From NCBI RefSeq assembly GCF_007858535.1, contig NZ_CP040174.1, positions 2,852,001 through 2,916,000 of the forward strand: a stretch of 64,000 nucleotides of DNA, in the 5' to 3' direction. Under the pieces are notes generated by a model. It did not search any database. It saw only the letters and a list, made by a program, of their open reading frames with translations, and was not told where the DNA came from. Source of the stretch: Arthrobacter sp. UKPF54-2. GTDB lineage: Bacteria; Actinomycetota; Actinomycetes; Actinomycetales; Micrococcaceae. The translations under genes were made by a program, and so were the position numbers. Shown here piece by piece: positions 56,745-64,000 of this stretch; position 1 is the first letter of the stretch, and every line of letters begins with the position of its first letter.

Positions 56745-57962
56745 ATGACGGTCTACCTGAGGTCCCTGGAAACTGCAGTCCCGCCCACCATACTGATCCA
56801 GTCCGAGGCCCGCGACGTGTTCGCCGCCCAGCCCGGGCTCAGCCGCCTCGGCTCCCGGCTGGTCAGCACCTGCTTCGACTCCGCCGCCATCGACACCCGC
56901 TACACGGCCGTCGGGGAACTGACCACCCGCAGCCGGGCGGAGAATCCGCAGTTCTTCGACCCCGCCGCCGGCCTGCTGCTCAGCCCCAGCACCAAGGTCC
57001 GGAACGACATCTTCGCCACCGAAGCGACCAAGCTCTTCATCGAAGCCGCGGAAAAGGCGGTGGACGCCTTCCCGGGCCTCGACCGCAGTGACATCACGCA
57101 CCTGGTGACGGTCTCCTGCACCGGCTTCTTCAATCCCGGACCGGACTACAAGATTGTCCGGGCGCTCGGGCTGAATCCCGCGGTGCAGCGCTACCACCTC
57201 GGGTTCATGGGCTGCTACGCCGCCTTCCCGGCGCTGCGGGCCGCGAAATCCTTCTGCGACGCGGACCCGGACGCCGTGGTGCTGGTGGTCTGCGCCGAAC
57301 TCTGCTCCCTCCACGTCCGGACATCCAACGACCCGGACACCATCATGGGATCCGCCCTGTTCGCCGACGGCGCGGCGGCCGCCGTCATCAGCGCCCGCGA
57401 GCTGCCGGACCAGCCCGCCCTGATGACCCTGGACCACTTCGAAACGGTCCTGACGCCGGTGGGCGAGGAGGCAATGGCGTGGAACATCGGCGACGAAGGC
57501 TTCGAGATGGTCCTGGGCACCTACGTCCCGCACATCATCGAGGACCACATCATCCGCGCTCTGGAACCGCTGTTGTCACGGGATGCGTCCCTGATCGGGA
57601 TCCCGTACCGGGACATCCGGCACTGGGCCATCCACCCGGGCGGCCGCAGCATCCTGGACAAAGTGCAGTCCCGGCTGGAGCTCAGCGACGAACAGCTGGT
57701 GCCGGCTCGGGAAACCCTCCGGAACTACGGGAACATGAGCAGCGCCACGGTCCTGTTCGTGATCCGGCATATCCTCGACCTCGACGGCGCCGACGGCGAC
57801 GCCGGCGAGGTCGGCGGTGAACGCATCTGTTCGATGGCGTTCGGTCCGGGACTGACGGTGGAAACGGCACTTTTCACCAAGATCACGACCCCGCGGGCTC
57901 CGGAACCCGACGCCGGCCCGGAGCGGGCCGGTGTTCCGCGGGCGGAACAGGCCCTCGCCTGA
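56745..57962 (+). CDS. Type III polyketide synthase
   Basis: A 405-residue chalcone-synthase-superfamily homodimer that extends a CoA starter with malonyl-CoA. The catalytic triad is Cys157 (GFMGCYAAFPALR), His297 (WAIHPGGRSILD) and Asn330 (NYGNMSSATV). The VTVSCTGFFNPGPD block before it and the missing plant-type motifs place it among bacterial enzymes that make phenolic lipids, alkylpyrones or related products. A methyltransferase and an FAD monooxygenase follow in the same operon, as in the Streptomyces srsABC phenolic-lipid genes. Product unknown. ATG at 56745. Confidence 0.93.
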   Translation: MTVYLRSLETAVPPTILIQSEARDVFAAQPGLSRLGSRLVSTCFDSAAIDTRYTAVGELTTRSRAENPQFFDPAAGLLLSPSTKVRNDIFATEATKLFIEAAEKAVDAFPGLDRSDITHLVTVSCTGFFNPGPDYKIVRALGLNPAVQRYHLGFMGCYAAFPALRAAKSFCDADPDAVVLVVCAELCSLHVRTSNDPDTIMGSALFADGAAAAVISARELPDQPALMTLDHFETVLTPVGEEAMAWNIGDEGFEMVLGTYVPHIIEDHIIRALEPLLSRDASLIGIPYRDIRHWAIHPGGRSILDKVQSRLELSDEQLVPARETLRNYGNMSSATVLFVIRHILDLDGADGDAGEVGGERICSMAFGPGLTVETALFTKITTPRAPEPDAGPERAGVPRAEQALA

Positions 57963-57973
57963 GTCCCGGAGCC

Positions 57974-58687
57974 ATGGTCCCGCTGCGAACGCGTGCCCTG
58001 GACGCTGTTGAGGAGATGGACCGGCCCGACTGTGATCCGGCGCGGCTGGACCGGACCTACGCCCAGTTTGCCCTGGTCAACCGGGCGGTGTCCGGCTGGC
58101 GGGGCATCTACCGGCGGGAGCTCCGGCCGTTGCTCTCCAGGGAGATCGCCACGACGCTGCTGGACATCGGCTGCGGCGGCGGCGACGTCCCGATCATGCT
58201 CTCGAAGTGGGCGGCCCGGGACGGGCTGCGGCTTCAGATCACGGCGATCGACCCGGACGAGCGCGCCGCCGCCTTCGCCGGGCGCCGGCGGAGCCGCGAC
58301 GGCGTGATATTCCGGCGCCGGAACACGGCGGAGCTGCTCGGCGAAGGTGCGCGTTTCGACGTCGTCGTGTCCAACCACGTGCTGCATCACCTGGACTCCG
58401 GGGAACTGGCCGGCTTCCTCGCCGAATCGGCCGCGCTGAGCGCCGGAACGGTGATCCACAACGATCTCCGCCGCAGCGCGGCCGCCTACGCACTCTTCTG
58501 GGCCGCCGCCCTGCCGTTCCGCGGGTCCTACATCAGACAGGACGGCCTGACCTCGATCCGGCGCAGCTACACCGCCGCCGAACTGCGCGCCGCCGCTCCC
58601 CCGGGCTGGACCGTGCAGCCCCGCTCCCCCTTCCGAAATCTGCTCATCCTGGCGAAGGCCCTGCCACCAGAGCGGAGCGCCCTGTGA
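57974..58687 (+). CDS. Class I SAM-dependent methyltransferase of the type III PKS operon
   Basis: A 237-residue soluble methyltransferase. Motif I is LLDIGCGGGD (residues 62-71), followed by ITAIDPDERA and FDVVVSNHVLHHL. It starts 11 nt after the PKS stop and its stop overlaps the monooxygenase GTG, so it should act on the same intermediate, probably as an O- or C-methyltransferase. It is not of the membrane isoprenylcysteine-type found in some other type III PKS operons. Confidence 0.9.
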   Translation: MVPLRTRALDAVEEMDRPDCDPARLDRTYAQFALVNRAVSGWRGIYRRELRPLLSREIATTLLDIGCGGGDVPIMLSKWAARDGLRLQITAIDPDERAAAFAGRRRSRDGVIFRRRNTAELLGEGARFDVVVSNHVLHHLDSGELAGFLAESAALSAGTVIHNDLRRSAAAYALFWAAALPFRGSYIRQDGLTSIRRSYTAAELRAAAPPGWTVQPRSPFRNLLILAKALPPERSAL

Positions 58688-59850
58688 GCGACGTCGTTAT
58701 TATCGGCGGAGGTCCGGTGGGCCTCTTTATGGCGGCCTTGCTGCTGCAGCGGGGCGTCGCGGTGACGGTGCTCGAACAGCGGGCCACGCCGGAACCGCAC
58801 TCCCGCGCCATTGGCATCCACCCGCCGGCACTGGAGGCGCTCGGCCGGATCGGGGTGGACCAGGAGCTCGTCCGCCGGGGCGTCCCGATCCGGCGCGGCC
58901 TGGCTCTCAGCCGCGGCTCCACCCTTGCCGAAATGTCCTTCGCCGGCGTGTCCGAGCGGTTCCCGTTTGTGCTGTCGCTGCCGCAGAATGCCACCGAAGC
59001 CGTGCTCGAGGAACGGGTGCGCGGGCTCAATCCGGAGACCCTGCGCCGCGGTGTCCGTGTGACAGGGCTGCACGACGACGGCGCCCACGTCACGGTTGAG
59101 GCCTGCGTCGACGGGGCGGAGGAGTGGATTTCCGCGCCCGTCGTGATCGCCGCCGACGGGGTCCGGTCCGCAGCCCGGGCAAATCTCGGGGTGCCGCTGC
59201 GGTGCCGGGACTATCCGGACCGCTACCTTATGGGCGACTTCGCCGACGGCACCGCGTTCGGTCCCGATGCCGCGCTGTTCCTGGCCGGGGACGGGATTGT
59301 GGAGTCGTTTCCGCTGCCGGGCCAGCGGCGGCGCTGGGTGGTCCGGCTAGGTGCAGACGACGGCGTGCACATTGGCGGGTACGACGGCGCTAATAGGGCC
59401 GCCGGTCCCGACGCCGGCTGGCTTGCCCGGGAAGTCCGGCGGCGGACCGGCATCAACGTCGACGCCGGCAGCCAAAGCATGCTCAGCGGCTTCGGTGTGC
59501 GTGCCCGGCTGGCCCGGCGCATGGTGTCCGGGCGTGTCATCCTGATCGGAGATGCGGCACACGAAATCAGCCCAATCGGGGGCCAGGGCATGAGCCTGGG
59601 CTGGCTCGACGCGCTTGCCCTGGCAGTCCTGGTGCCGGGGCTACTTGCCGGCAACCGCAACGGACTGGCGGCCTTCGAACGGAACCGGATGCGCCAGGCG
59701 GCGCGCGCTGCCCTGCAGTCGGAGATCAACATGACCCTGGGCCGGCCACTGCCGGGAGGTCTGCTGGCGGCCCGCAACGGCGCCATTGCCGCCGTGGCCG
59801 CGGTCCCGGCCGCGAACCGGTTTGTGGCCCGCCGCTTCACCATGCAGTAG
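58684..59850 (+). CDS. FAD-dependent aromatic monooxygenase of the type III PKS operon
   Basis: A 388-residue group A flavin monooxygenase. The FAD motifs are VVIIGGGPVGLFMAALLL (GxGxxG), IAADGVRSAARANLG (DG) and ILIGDAAHEISPIGGQGMSLG (GD). Its GTG overlaps the methyltransferase stop. Such enzymes hydroxylate phenolic rings, which fits oxidation of a PKS-made aromatic to a quinone or quinol. It ends the operon; the start at 58684 is used although the frame is open further upstream. Confidence 0.92.
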   Translation: MSDVVIIGGGPVGLFMAALLLQRGVAVTVLEQRATPEPHSRAIGIHPPALEALGRIGVDQELVRRGVPIRRGLALSRGSTLAEMSFAGVSERFPFVLSLPQNATEAVLEERVRGLNPETLRRGVRVTGLHDDGAHVTVEACVDGAEEWISAPVVIAADGVRSAARANLGVPLRCRDYPDRYLMGDFADGTAFGPDAALFLAGDGIVESFPLPGQRRRWVVRLGADDGVHIGGYDGANRAAGPDAGWLAREVRRRTGINVDAGSQSMLSGFGVRARLARRMVSGRVILIGDAAHEISPIGGQGMSLGWLDALALAVLVPGLLAGNRNGLAAFERNRMRQAARAALQSEINMTLGRPLPGGLLAARNGAIAAVAAVPAANRFVARRFTMQ

Positions 59851-59891
59851 CCGCAATAAAGGAACCGCAACCGGCGGAGGCGCTCCACGCG

Positions 59892-60296
59892 TTAGCGCGG
59901 TGTGTAGTAGCAGTCGTAGCTGTGCTGGCTGTTGATCCGGCCGTCCCGGACCTCGAACACCGAGGCGGTCCGGGCCCGGATCTCATCGCCTTTGTCCCAG
60001 TGCGGCAGGTCCATCAGCACGGTCGCGGACCAGTCGGCCTCCACCACCACGCGGCCTCCCTCACAGGTGCTGCGCCGCACCTCGAAGTGCTGCCCGGAGA
60101 CGATCTCGCCGCTGTGTTCGGCGCCGTCCAGGACCTGGGCACGGGTGCGGGTCGACCCCTCCGGCGCCAGCAGATGGGGCGCCTCGGTCAGGACGTAGTC
60201 TTCGGCCAGGAACGGAGCAATCGCCTCGGCGCCGCCGCCGGCCTCGATGGTGCGCAACAGGCCCAGCACAACGTCCACAGGTTTCGGTGAAGTCAT
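59892..60296 (-). CDS. NTF2/SnoaL-like protein
   Basis: A 134-residue protein with the NTF2-like cone fold: VLGLLRTIEAGGGAEAIAPF, a late ARTASVFEVRDGRINSQHSYD. Members are small enzymes or binding proteins (SnoaL cyclases, limonene epoxide hydrolases); no catalytic residue can be fixed. It is convergent with the PKS operon. Leaderless: TAGTCT 6 nt before the ATG. Confidence 0.85.
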   Translation of the reverse strand: MTSPKPVDVVLGLLRTIEAGGGAEAIAPFLAEDYVLTEAPHLLAPEGSTRTRAQVLDGAEHSGEIVSGQHFEVRRSTCEGGRVVVEADWSATVLMDLPHWDKGDEIRARTASVFEVRDGRINSQHSYDCYYTPR

Positions 60297-60302
60297 GGAC
60301 TG

Positions 60303-60308
60303 AGACTA
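60303..60308 (-). promoter_or_regulatory. -10 element of the NTF2-like gene
   Basis: TAGTCT on the minus strand, 6 nt before the ATG at 60296. Confidence 0.55.
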
Positions 60309-60369
60309 CCCTTCAAGGCACAGCCGGCCGCTCGGGGCACACTCCCCTGCCCGCCGCCGCGGCACCGCC

Positions 60370-60375
60370 TAGACT
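60370..60375 (+). promoter_or_regulatory. -10 element of the lipoprotein gene at 60382
   Basis: TAGACT, 6 nt before the ATG; leaderless. Confidence 0.55.
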
Positions 60376-60381
60376 GACCGC

Positions 60382-61329
60382 ATGGTCAGCCTTCCTGCGC
60401 ACCTCCGGTGGCCCGCCGTCGTGCTGGTCCTGATGGCGGCGGCGTCCTGCAGCACGCCGCCGGGAGGTCCCGGGATCGGAACGGCGCCGTCGACGTCGCT
60501 GTCTAATCCGTCGACGTCGCCCGGCGCCGGGCCGCTGACGGCGCAAATCAGCCAGTTCCGTGACAACTACAGCCGGCAGATTATCGAGATCCAGCTGACC
60601 AACACCACCGGCGAGCCGATCACCGTGCTCGCGGCCGGGCTGCAGAGTCAGCTCTTTGCGTCCGAAATCGGCTGGAACGCGGCGGACGCCGGGACGGAAC
60701 TGCCACCGGGCCAGACGAAGAGCCTGCCCGCCCGGCTTCCGGCCGCGTCCTGCCCCGACCCGGCCGCCGCGCAGGGCCGGGCCGCAGACCCGCCGGCCGC
60801 CGACGTCGAGGTGGTGCTTGCGCCGGCCGCTGGCGCTCCGGGACGGACGGTGACGACCGTGGCCACCGACCCCTTTGGTGTGCTGCCACGGAACAATAGC
60901 GAAATGTGCGTGGCGCAGGCGGCCGCCGACGTCGCCGAATTCCGGTTCGGTCCCGCGCTGGAACTGTCCCCGGATGCCAGGACCGCCGTGCTGCACCTGG
61001 TCATCGCCCCGCGTCACCCGGCCGGCGACCCCTCGGACAGGGAACTGACGATCAACAGCATCGGCGCAACCACACTCCTGGAGGAGGACGGCAGCGCGCC
61101 CTGGCCCACTGGGCTGCGGGTCGACGCGGCCGGGCCGGTCCGCGAGCTGCGGCTCGGCATCCGCCCGGCCCGGTGCGACCCGCACGCCGTGGCTGAGGAC
61201 AAGGTGGGCACGCTGATCCCGCTGCACGTCACCGTCGCCGGGCGGGAGGGCGCGCTGAAGGTCGACGCGGGTGCGCAACTGCGGGGCAGGATCTACGATT
61301 TCGTCACTTCTGCGTGCGGACGCCAGTAG
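60382..61329 (+). CDS. Putative secreted lipoprotein of unknown function
   Basis: A 315-residue protein with a signal peptide and lipobox AASC (Cys23), a Ser/Pro/Gly-rich linker to about residue 50, then beta-rich sequence (IIEIQLTNTTGEPITVLAAG; LHLVIAPRH; GTLIPLHVTVAG). It has scattered cysteines that could form disulfides. I do not recognise the family. def follows after 9 nt but has its own -10. Confidence 0.75.
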   Translation: MVSLPAHLRWPAVVLVLMAAASCSTPPGGPGIGTAPSTSLSNPSTSPGAGPLTAQISQFRDNYSRQIIEIQLTNTTGEPITVLAAGLQSQLFASEIGWNAADAGTELPPGQTKSLPARLPAASCPDPAAAQGRAADPPAADVEVVLAPAAGAPGRTVTTVATDPFGVLPRNNSEMCVAQAAADVAEFRFGPALELSPDARTAVLHLVIAPRHPAGDPSDRELTINSIGATTLLEEDGSAPWPTGLRVDAAGPVRELRLGIRPARCDPHAVAEDKVGTLIPLHVTVAGREGALKVDAGAQLRGRIYDFVTSACGRQ

Positions 61330-61332
61330 TCT
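61327..61332 (+). promoter_or_regulatory. -10 element of def
   Basis: TAGTCT, 6 nt before the ATG at 61339; it includes the stop codon of the preceding gene. Confidence 0.55.
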
Positions 61333-61338
61333 GGTGCC

Positions 61339-62034
61339 ATGTGTCCAGACGCCACGAATGATGCCAGCTACACCGCCCCCACCGCCGAGGCCAGCAAAGA
61401 AGCCATCCGGGCGGCAGTCGAGCAGATCCTGAACGCCGGGGTGCTTCCGCCCATCGTCCAGGTGGGGCATCCGGTCCTCCGGCAGCAGGCGGTCCCGTTC
61501 ACCGGCCAGCTCGACGACGCCGAGCTTGGCCGGCTGGTCGACCTGATGCGCCGGGTCATGCACAAGGCGCCCGGCGTCGGACTCGCCGCCCCGCAGCTGG
61601 GAATCCCGCTGCAGCTGGCCGTCCTGGAGGACAGGTTCGACGTCGACCCCGACGTCGCGGCGGCGCGCGGCCGGGAGCGTCTGCCGTTCTTCGCCATGCT
61701 GAATCCGCGCTACGAGCCGCTGGGCATGGCCAAGAAGGCGTTTTACGAGGGCTGCCTGTCCCTGAACGGCCTGCAGGCCGCCGTGTTGCGGCCCGAATCG
61801 GTGCGGCTGGACTTTACCGCGGTGGACGGGACCGCGCAGCAGCGGGATTTCACCGGCTGGCAGGCCCGCATCGTGCAGCACGAGACGGACCATGTGCACG
61901 GCGTCTTGTACCTGGACCGGGCCGAGCTGCGATCGCTGAGCAACAACGCCGAATACTCCGCCCGCTGGGCCCAGCCGGACATCGGCCACGCCCGGCAGGA
62001 ACTGGGGTTCCTGCCGGACGACCCCGGCAGCTAG
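61339..62034 (+). CDS. def: Peptide deformylase
   Basis: A 231-residue metalloenzyme that removes the formyl group from nascent proteins. All three motifs are present: GVGLAAPQ, EGCLS (metal Cys) and QHETDH (metal His pair with Glu). The N-terminal 45 residues are an extension beyond typical PDFs, and the C-terminus has a short tail. This may be one of several def genes in the genome. Confidence 0.94.
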   Translation: MCPDATNDASYTAPTAEASKEAIRAAVEQILNAGVLPPIVQVGHPVLRQQAVPFTGQLDDAELGRLVDLMRRVMHKAPGVGLAAPQLGIPLQLAVLEDRFDVDPDVAAARGRERLPFFAMLNPRYEPLGMAKKAFYEGCLSLNGLQAAVLRPESVRLDFTAVDGTAQQRDFTGWQARIVQHETDHVHGVLYLDRAELRSLSNNAEYSARWAQPDIGHARQELGFLPDDPGS

Positions 62035-62047
62035 CCGACACCCCCGG

Positions 62048-64000
62048 CTAGCCGGCGGCGGGCGCCGCGGCCGCCGCGCCGTCCTGTGGTGCCGGGTTGG
62101 CCGCCGACGGAAGATGCCGCGACCACCACTGAAGGATCTGGTCGAAACGCTGCCGGCGGTGGTGCGGGGTGCCGGAGCGGGAAAGCTCATGGTTCTCGCC
62201 CGGGAACACCAGGAACGCGGCCTCCACACCGAGCTGCTTGAGGGCGGTGAAATAGCGCTGGCCCTGCTCCACCGGGCAGCGCAGGTCCTCCTCGCTGTGG
62301 ATGACCAGGGTGGGCGTGCGCACGTGCTCCACCCGGGCCATCGGGCTCTGCGCCGCCATCTGCTCGGCCGAGCGGCCGGTGTACTCGCCGCCAAAGAACC
62401 AGCCGATGTCCGAGGACCCCGTGAAGCTCACCGGATCGAGGTAGCCGCGCTCCACGATCGCGGCCTTGAAGCGGTGGTCATGGCTGATGGTCCAGGCCGT
62501 CAGGTAGCCCCCGTAGGAACCGCCCATGATGCCGAGCGCGCCGGCGTCGAGGTCCTCGAACTTCTCCAGCGCCCCGTCCAGGAACGCCAGGACGTCCTGC
62601 ATGTCCACGGTTCCCATGCGCTCCTTGATGGCGCGGCCGTGGGCCTGGCCGTACCCGGCGGAGCCGCGCGGATTGCACATCAGCACGGCATATCCGGCGG
62701 CGGCGTACACCTGGGCCTCGTCGAAGAGCGCCCCGCTGTACTGGGCGAACGGGCCGCCGTGGATGTTGAGCAGCACCGGGTGCGGCCCCTCCCCCGCGGG
62801 CGCGACGAGCCAGCCGTGCACCGGATAGCCGTCGGGCGAAGCGAACGTGAGCTCCTGCGGGGGCAGGATGCCGGCGTCGGCCCGCAGCGGCGCCGAGAAG
62901 TCGGTCAACACCCGGAGGCCGCCGGCGTCGAGGACGGCGACGTCGCCGGCGGTCGCCGCGTCGCTGAAGCTCAGCAGCACCGTTCCGGCGCGTTCGGCCG
63001 CGCCCGTGACCACCCGGTCGCCGTCCAGCAGGGTGCTCCGCCGCCCGTCGGGGCCGAACTCCAGCAGCTCCATGGTGCCGCGCGCGTTGTTCAGGACCAG
63101 GACCCCGTCGGAGCCGGCCGGCTCCAGGCCGCCGACCAGGTCCAGGGTCTCCACGTCGCTGAGCGCGACGGCGTCCCCGCCCCCGGCCGGCATAACGAAG
63201 AGCGCCGTGTTGCGGGCGACGAAGTCCTGGCCCGTGGGGCCGAGGTCCTGCGCCGTGAAGTACAGCCACCGGCCGTCCCGGCTCTGGCGGACGGCGGAGG
63301 CGGAGAGCCGGGCGGTGCCGGCGAGGGGCACCTCTTCCGGGGCGGCTTCTCCGGAGTCTGCGTTGGCGTCTGCCGCGGCGGCGTCGCCAGCGGGCAGCGG
63401 CAGCCGGTAGACCCCGCTGACCAGGTCGTTGTCGCTGCCCTCGTGCAGGGCGGCGGTGAAGTACAGGGCGCCGCCGTCCGCGCTGAAGCTGGCGCCGTTG
63501 TGGTCCGTCGCGGCCGTGGTCAGCTGGCGTGCCGCCGGCAGGCTCCGGGTCCCCTTGCGGCCCTCCGTTTCGCCGCCGTCGGCGGACGTGGCCGCTTTCA
63601 GGGCACGGCCGGCCGGGGCGACGGCGGGCTCCTCGTCCAAGGACGGGACCTCGACGACGAACAGCTGCAGCGGTTTGTCCGCCGTGTAGCCGACGCCGTT
63701 CATCCGGTACTGGTAATCCGTGATCAGGCGGGCGTCCTCGCCGCCGGCGGAGACCCCGTCGACCGTGCCATAGCGTCCGTCCTCAGGCGTCCGGGCGCTG
63801 AAGACGATGCTGCGGGAGTCAGGGGACCAGGTGAAGGCGCCCACTCCGAGCGGCGCGTCCGTCACCGCTACAGGCTCCCCGCCGCCGGCCTCGACGACGT
63901 GGAGCTGCGGTTTGCCACCGGGCGCTGCGCGGAGGAACGCCAGCACCTCGCCGTCCGGGGAAAAGTCCGGGGCGGTGTCGCGGAAGCCGCGGGTGATCCG
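62048..64000 (-). CDS. S9 family prolyl oligopeptidase (acylaminoacyl-peptidase type), 5' end cut
   Basis: The C-terminal 650 residues of an S9 serine peptidase; the open frame continues past the right edge (GFRDTAPDFSPDGEVLAFLR at the window end). A beta-propeller with repeats such as FTWSPDSRSIVFSAR precedes the catalytic alpha/beta domain: nucleophile GIMGGSYGGYLTAW, Asp in DLRCPVEQGQRYF, His in FPGENHELSRSG. The S9C type cleaves short peptides in the cytoplasm. Stop at 62048, convergent with def. Confidence 0.93.
   Translation of the reverse strand, partial: RITRGFRDTAPDFSPDGEVLAFLRAAPGGKPQLHVVEAGGGEPVAVTDAPLGVGAFTWSPDSRSIVFSARTPEDGRYGTVDGVSAGGEDARLITDYQYRMNGVGYTADKPLQLFVVEVPSLDEEPAVAPAGRALKAATSADGGETEGRKGTRSLPAARQLTTAATDHNGASFSADGGALYFTAALHEGSDNDLVSGVYRLPLPAGDAAAADANADSGEAAPEEVPLAGTARLSASAVRQSRDGRWLYFTAQDLGPTGQDFVARNTALFVMPAGGGDAVALSDVETLDLVGGLEPAGSDGVLVLNNARGTMELLEFGPDGRRSTLLDGDRVVTGAAERAGTVLLSFSDAATAGDVAVLDAGGLRVLTDFSAPLRADAGILPPQELTFASPDGYPVHGWLVAPAGEGPHPVLLNIHGGPFAQYSGALFDEAQVYAAAGYAVLMCNPRGSAGYGQAHGRAIKERMGTVDMQDVLAFLDGALEKFEDLDAGALGIMGGSYGGYLTAWTISHDHRFKAAIVERGYLDPVSFTGSSDIGWFFGGEYTGRSAEQMAAQSPMARVEHVRTPTLVIHSEEDLRCPVEQGQRYFTALKQLGVEAAFLVFPGENHELSRSGTPHHRRQRFDQILQWWSRHLPSAANPAPQDGAAAAAPAAG

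Noticed and set aside
58207..58683. N-terminal extension of the FAD monooxygenase
   Set aside because: It lies inside the methyltransferase gene in another frame; the FAD motif starts a few residues after the GTG at 58684.

Overview
The window is chromosomal DNA of a high-GC actinobacterium. Protein similarity and gene order point to the Micrococcaceae (Arthrobacter/Pseudarthrobacter type). Supporting signs are: gene order comEA-comEC-holA-rpsT-lepA-hemW-hrcA-dnaJ-rsmE-phoH-ybeY-corC-era followed by leuA-recO-uppS; actinobacterial families DUF3097, DUF3043 and DUF3054; the cytochrome bc1-aa3 set with a di-heme QcrC; many GTG starts; and many leaderless transcripts. I saw no tRNA, rRNA, CRISPR array, insertion sequence or prophage.

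Layout. 1-4106 (minus): an efflux cassette, RND permease - short adaptor-like lipoprotein - second RND permease cut by the left edge. 4107-4610 is gene-free and AT-richer. 4611-12407 (plus): a Leu-rich leader peptide and hairpins ahead of leuS, then degV, comEA, a short comEC and holA. 12514-21581: rpsT (minus), a solitary PemK/MazF-like gene (minus), lepA-hemW (plus), two conserved minus-strand genes (DUF4870, DUF3097), and hrcA-dnaJ-rsmE (plus) under a CIRCE operator. 21622-28990: a GerMN lipoprotein (minus), phoH-ybeY-corC-era with overlapping starts, an LCP cell-wall ligase, and a small membrane protein. 29055-34709: M13 peptidase (minus), leucine leader plus leuA, recO, uppS. 34716-41410: alpha/beta hydrolase and FAD dehydrogenase (minus), pyrD, DUF3043, M20 dipeptidase, an IscA/ErpA-type Fe-S protein. 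41616-50358: the respiratory supercomplex in two convergent arms, ctaC-ctaD-ctaF (plus) and ctaE-qcrC-qcrA-qcrB (minus), with an HPr gene and a GntR/UTRA regulator between them. 50507-53342: trpD and small housekeeping or hypothetical genes. 53475-54108: a decayed HIT-family gene read through into another ORF. 54175-59850: a UvrA2-type ATPase divergent from a type III PKS - methyltransferase - FAD monooxygenase operon. 59892-64000: an NTF2-like protein, a lipoprotein, peptide deformylase and an S9 peptidase cut by the right edge.

Themes. (1) leuS and leuA are each preceded by a tiny ORF encoding MRA-x-LLL(L)-S and by hairpins, which suggests that leucine-tRNA charging and leucine synthesis are both controlled by ribosome-mediated attenuation. 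(2) At least twelve starts have a TANNNT hexamer exactly 6-7 nt upstream, the signature of leaderless mRNAs. (3) The type III PKS operon is the best candidate for a specialised-metabolite pathway, probably a phenolic lipid or a related polyketide. (4) A 17-nt near-perfect palindrome covers the -10 region of the ctaE-qcrCAB operon and looks like an operator.
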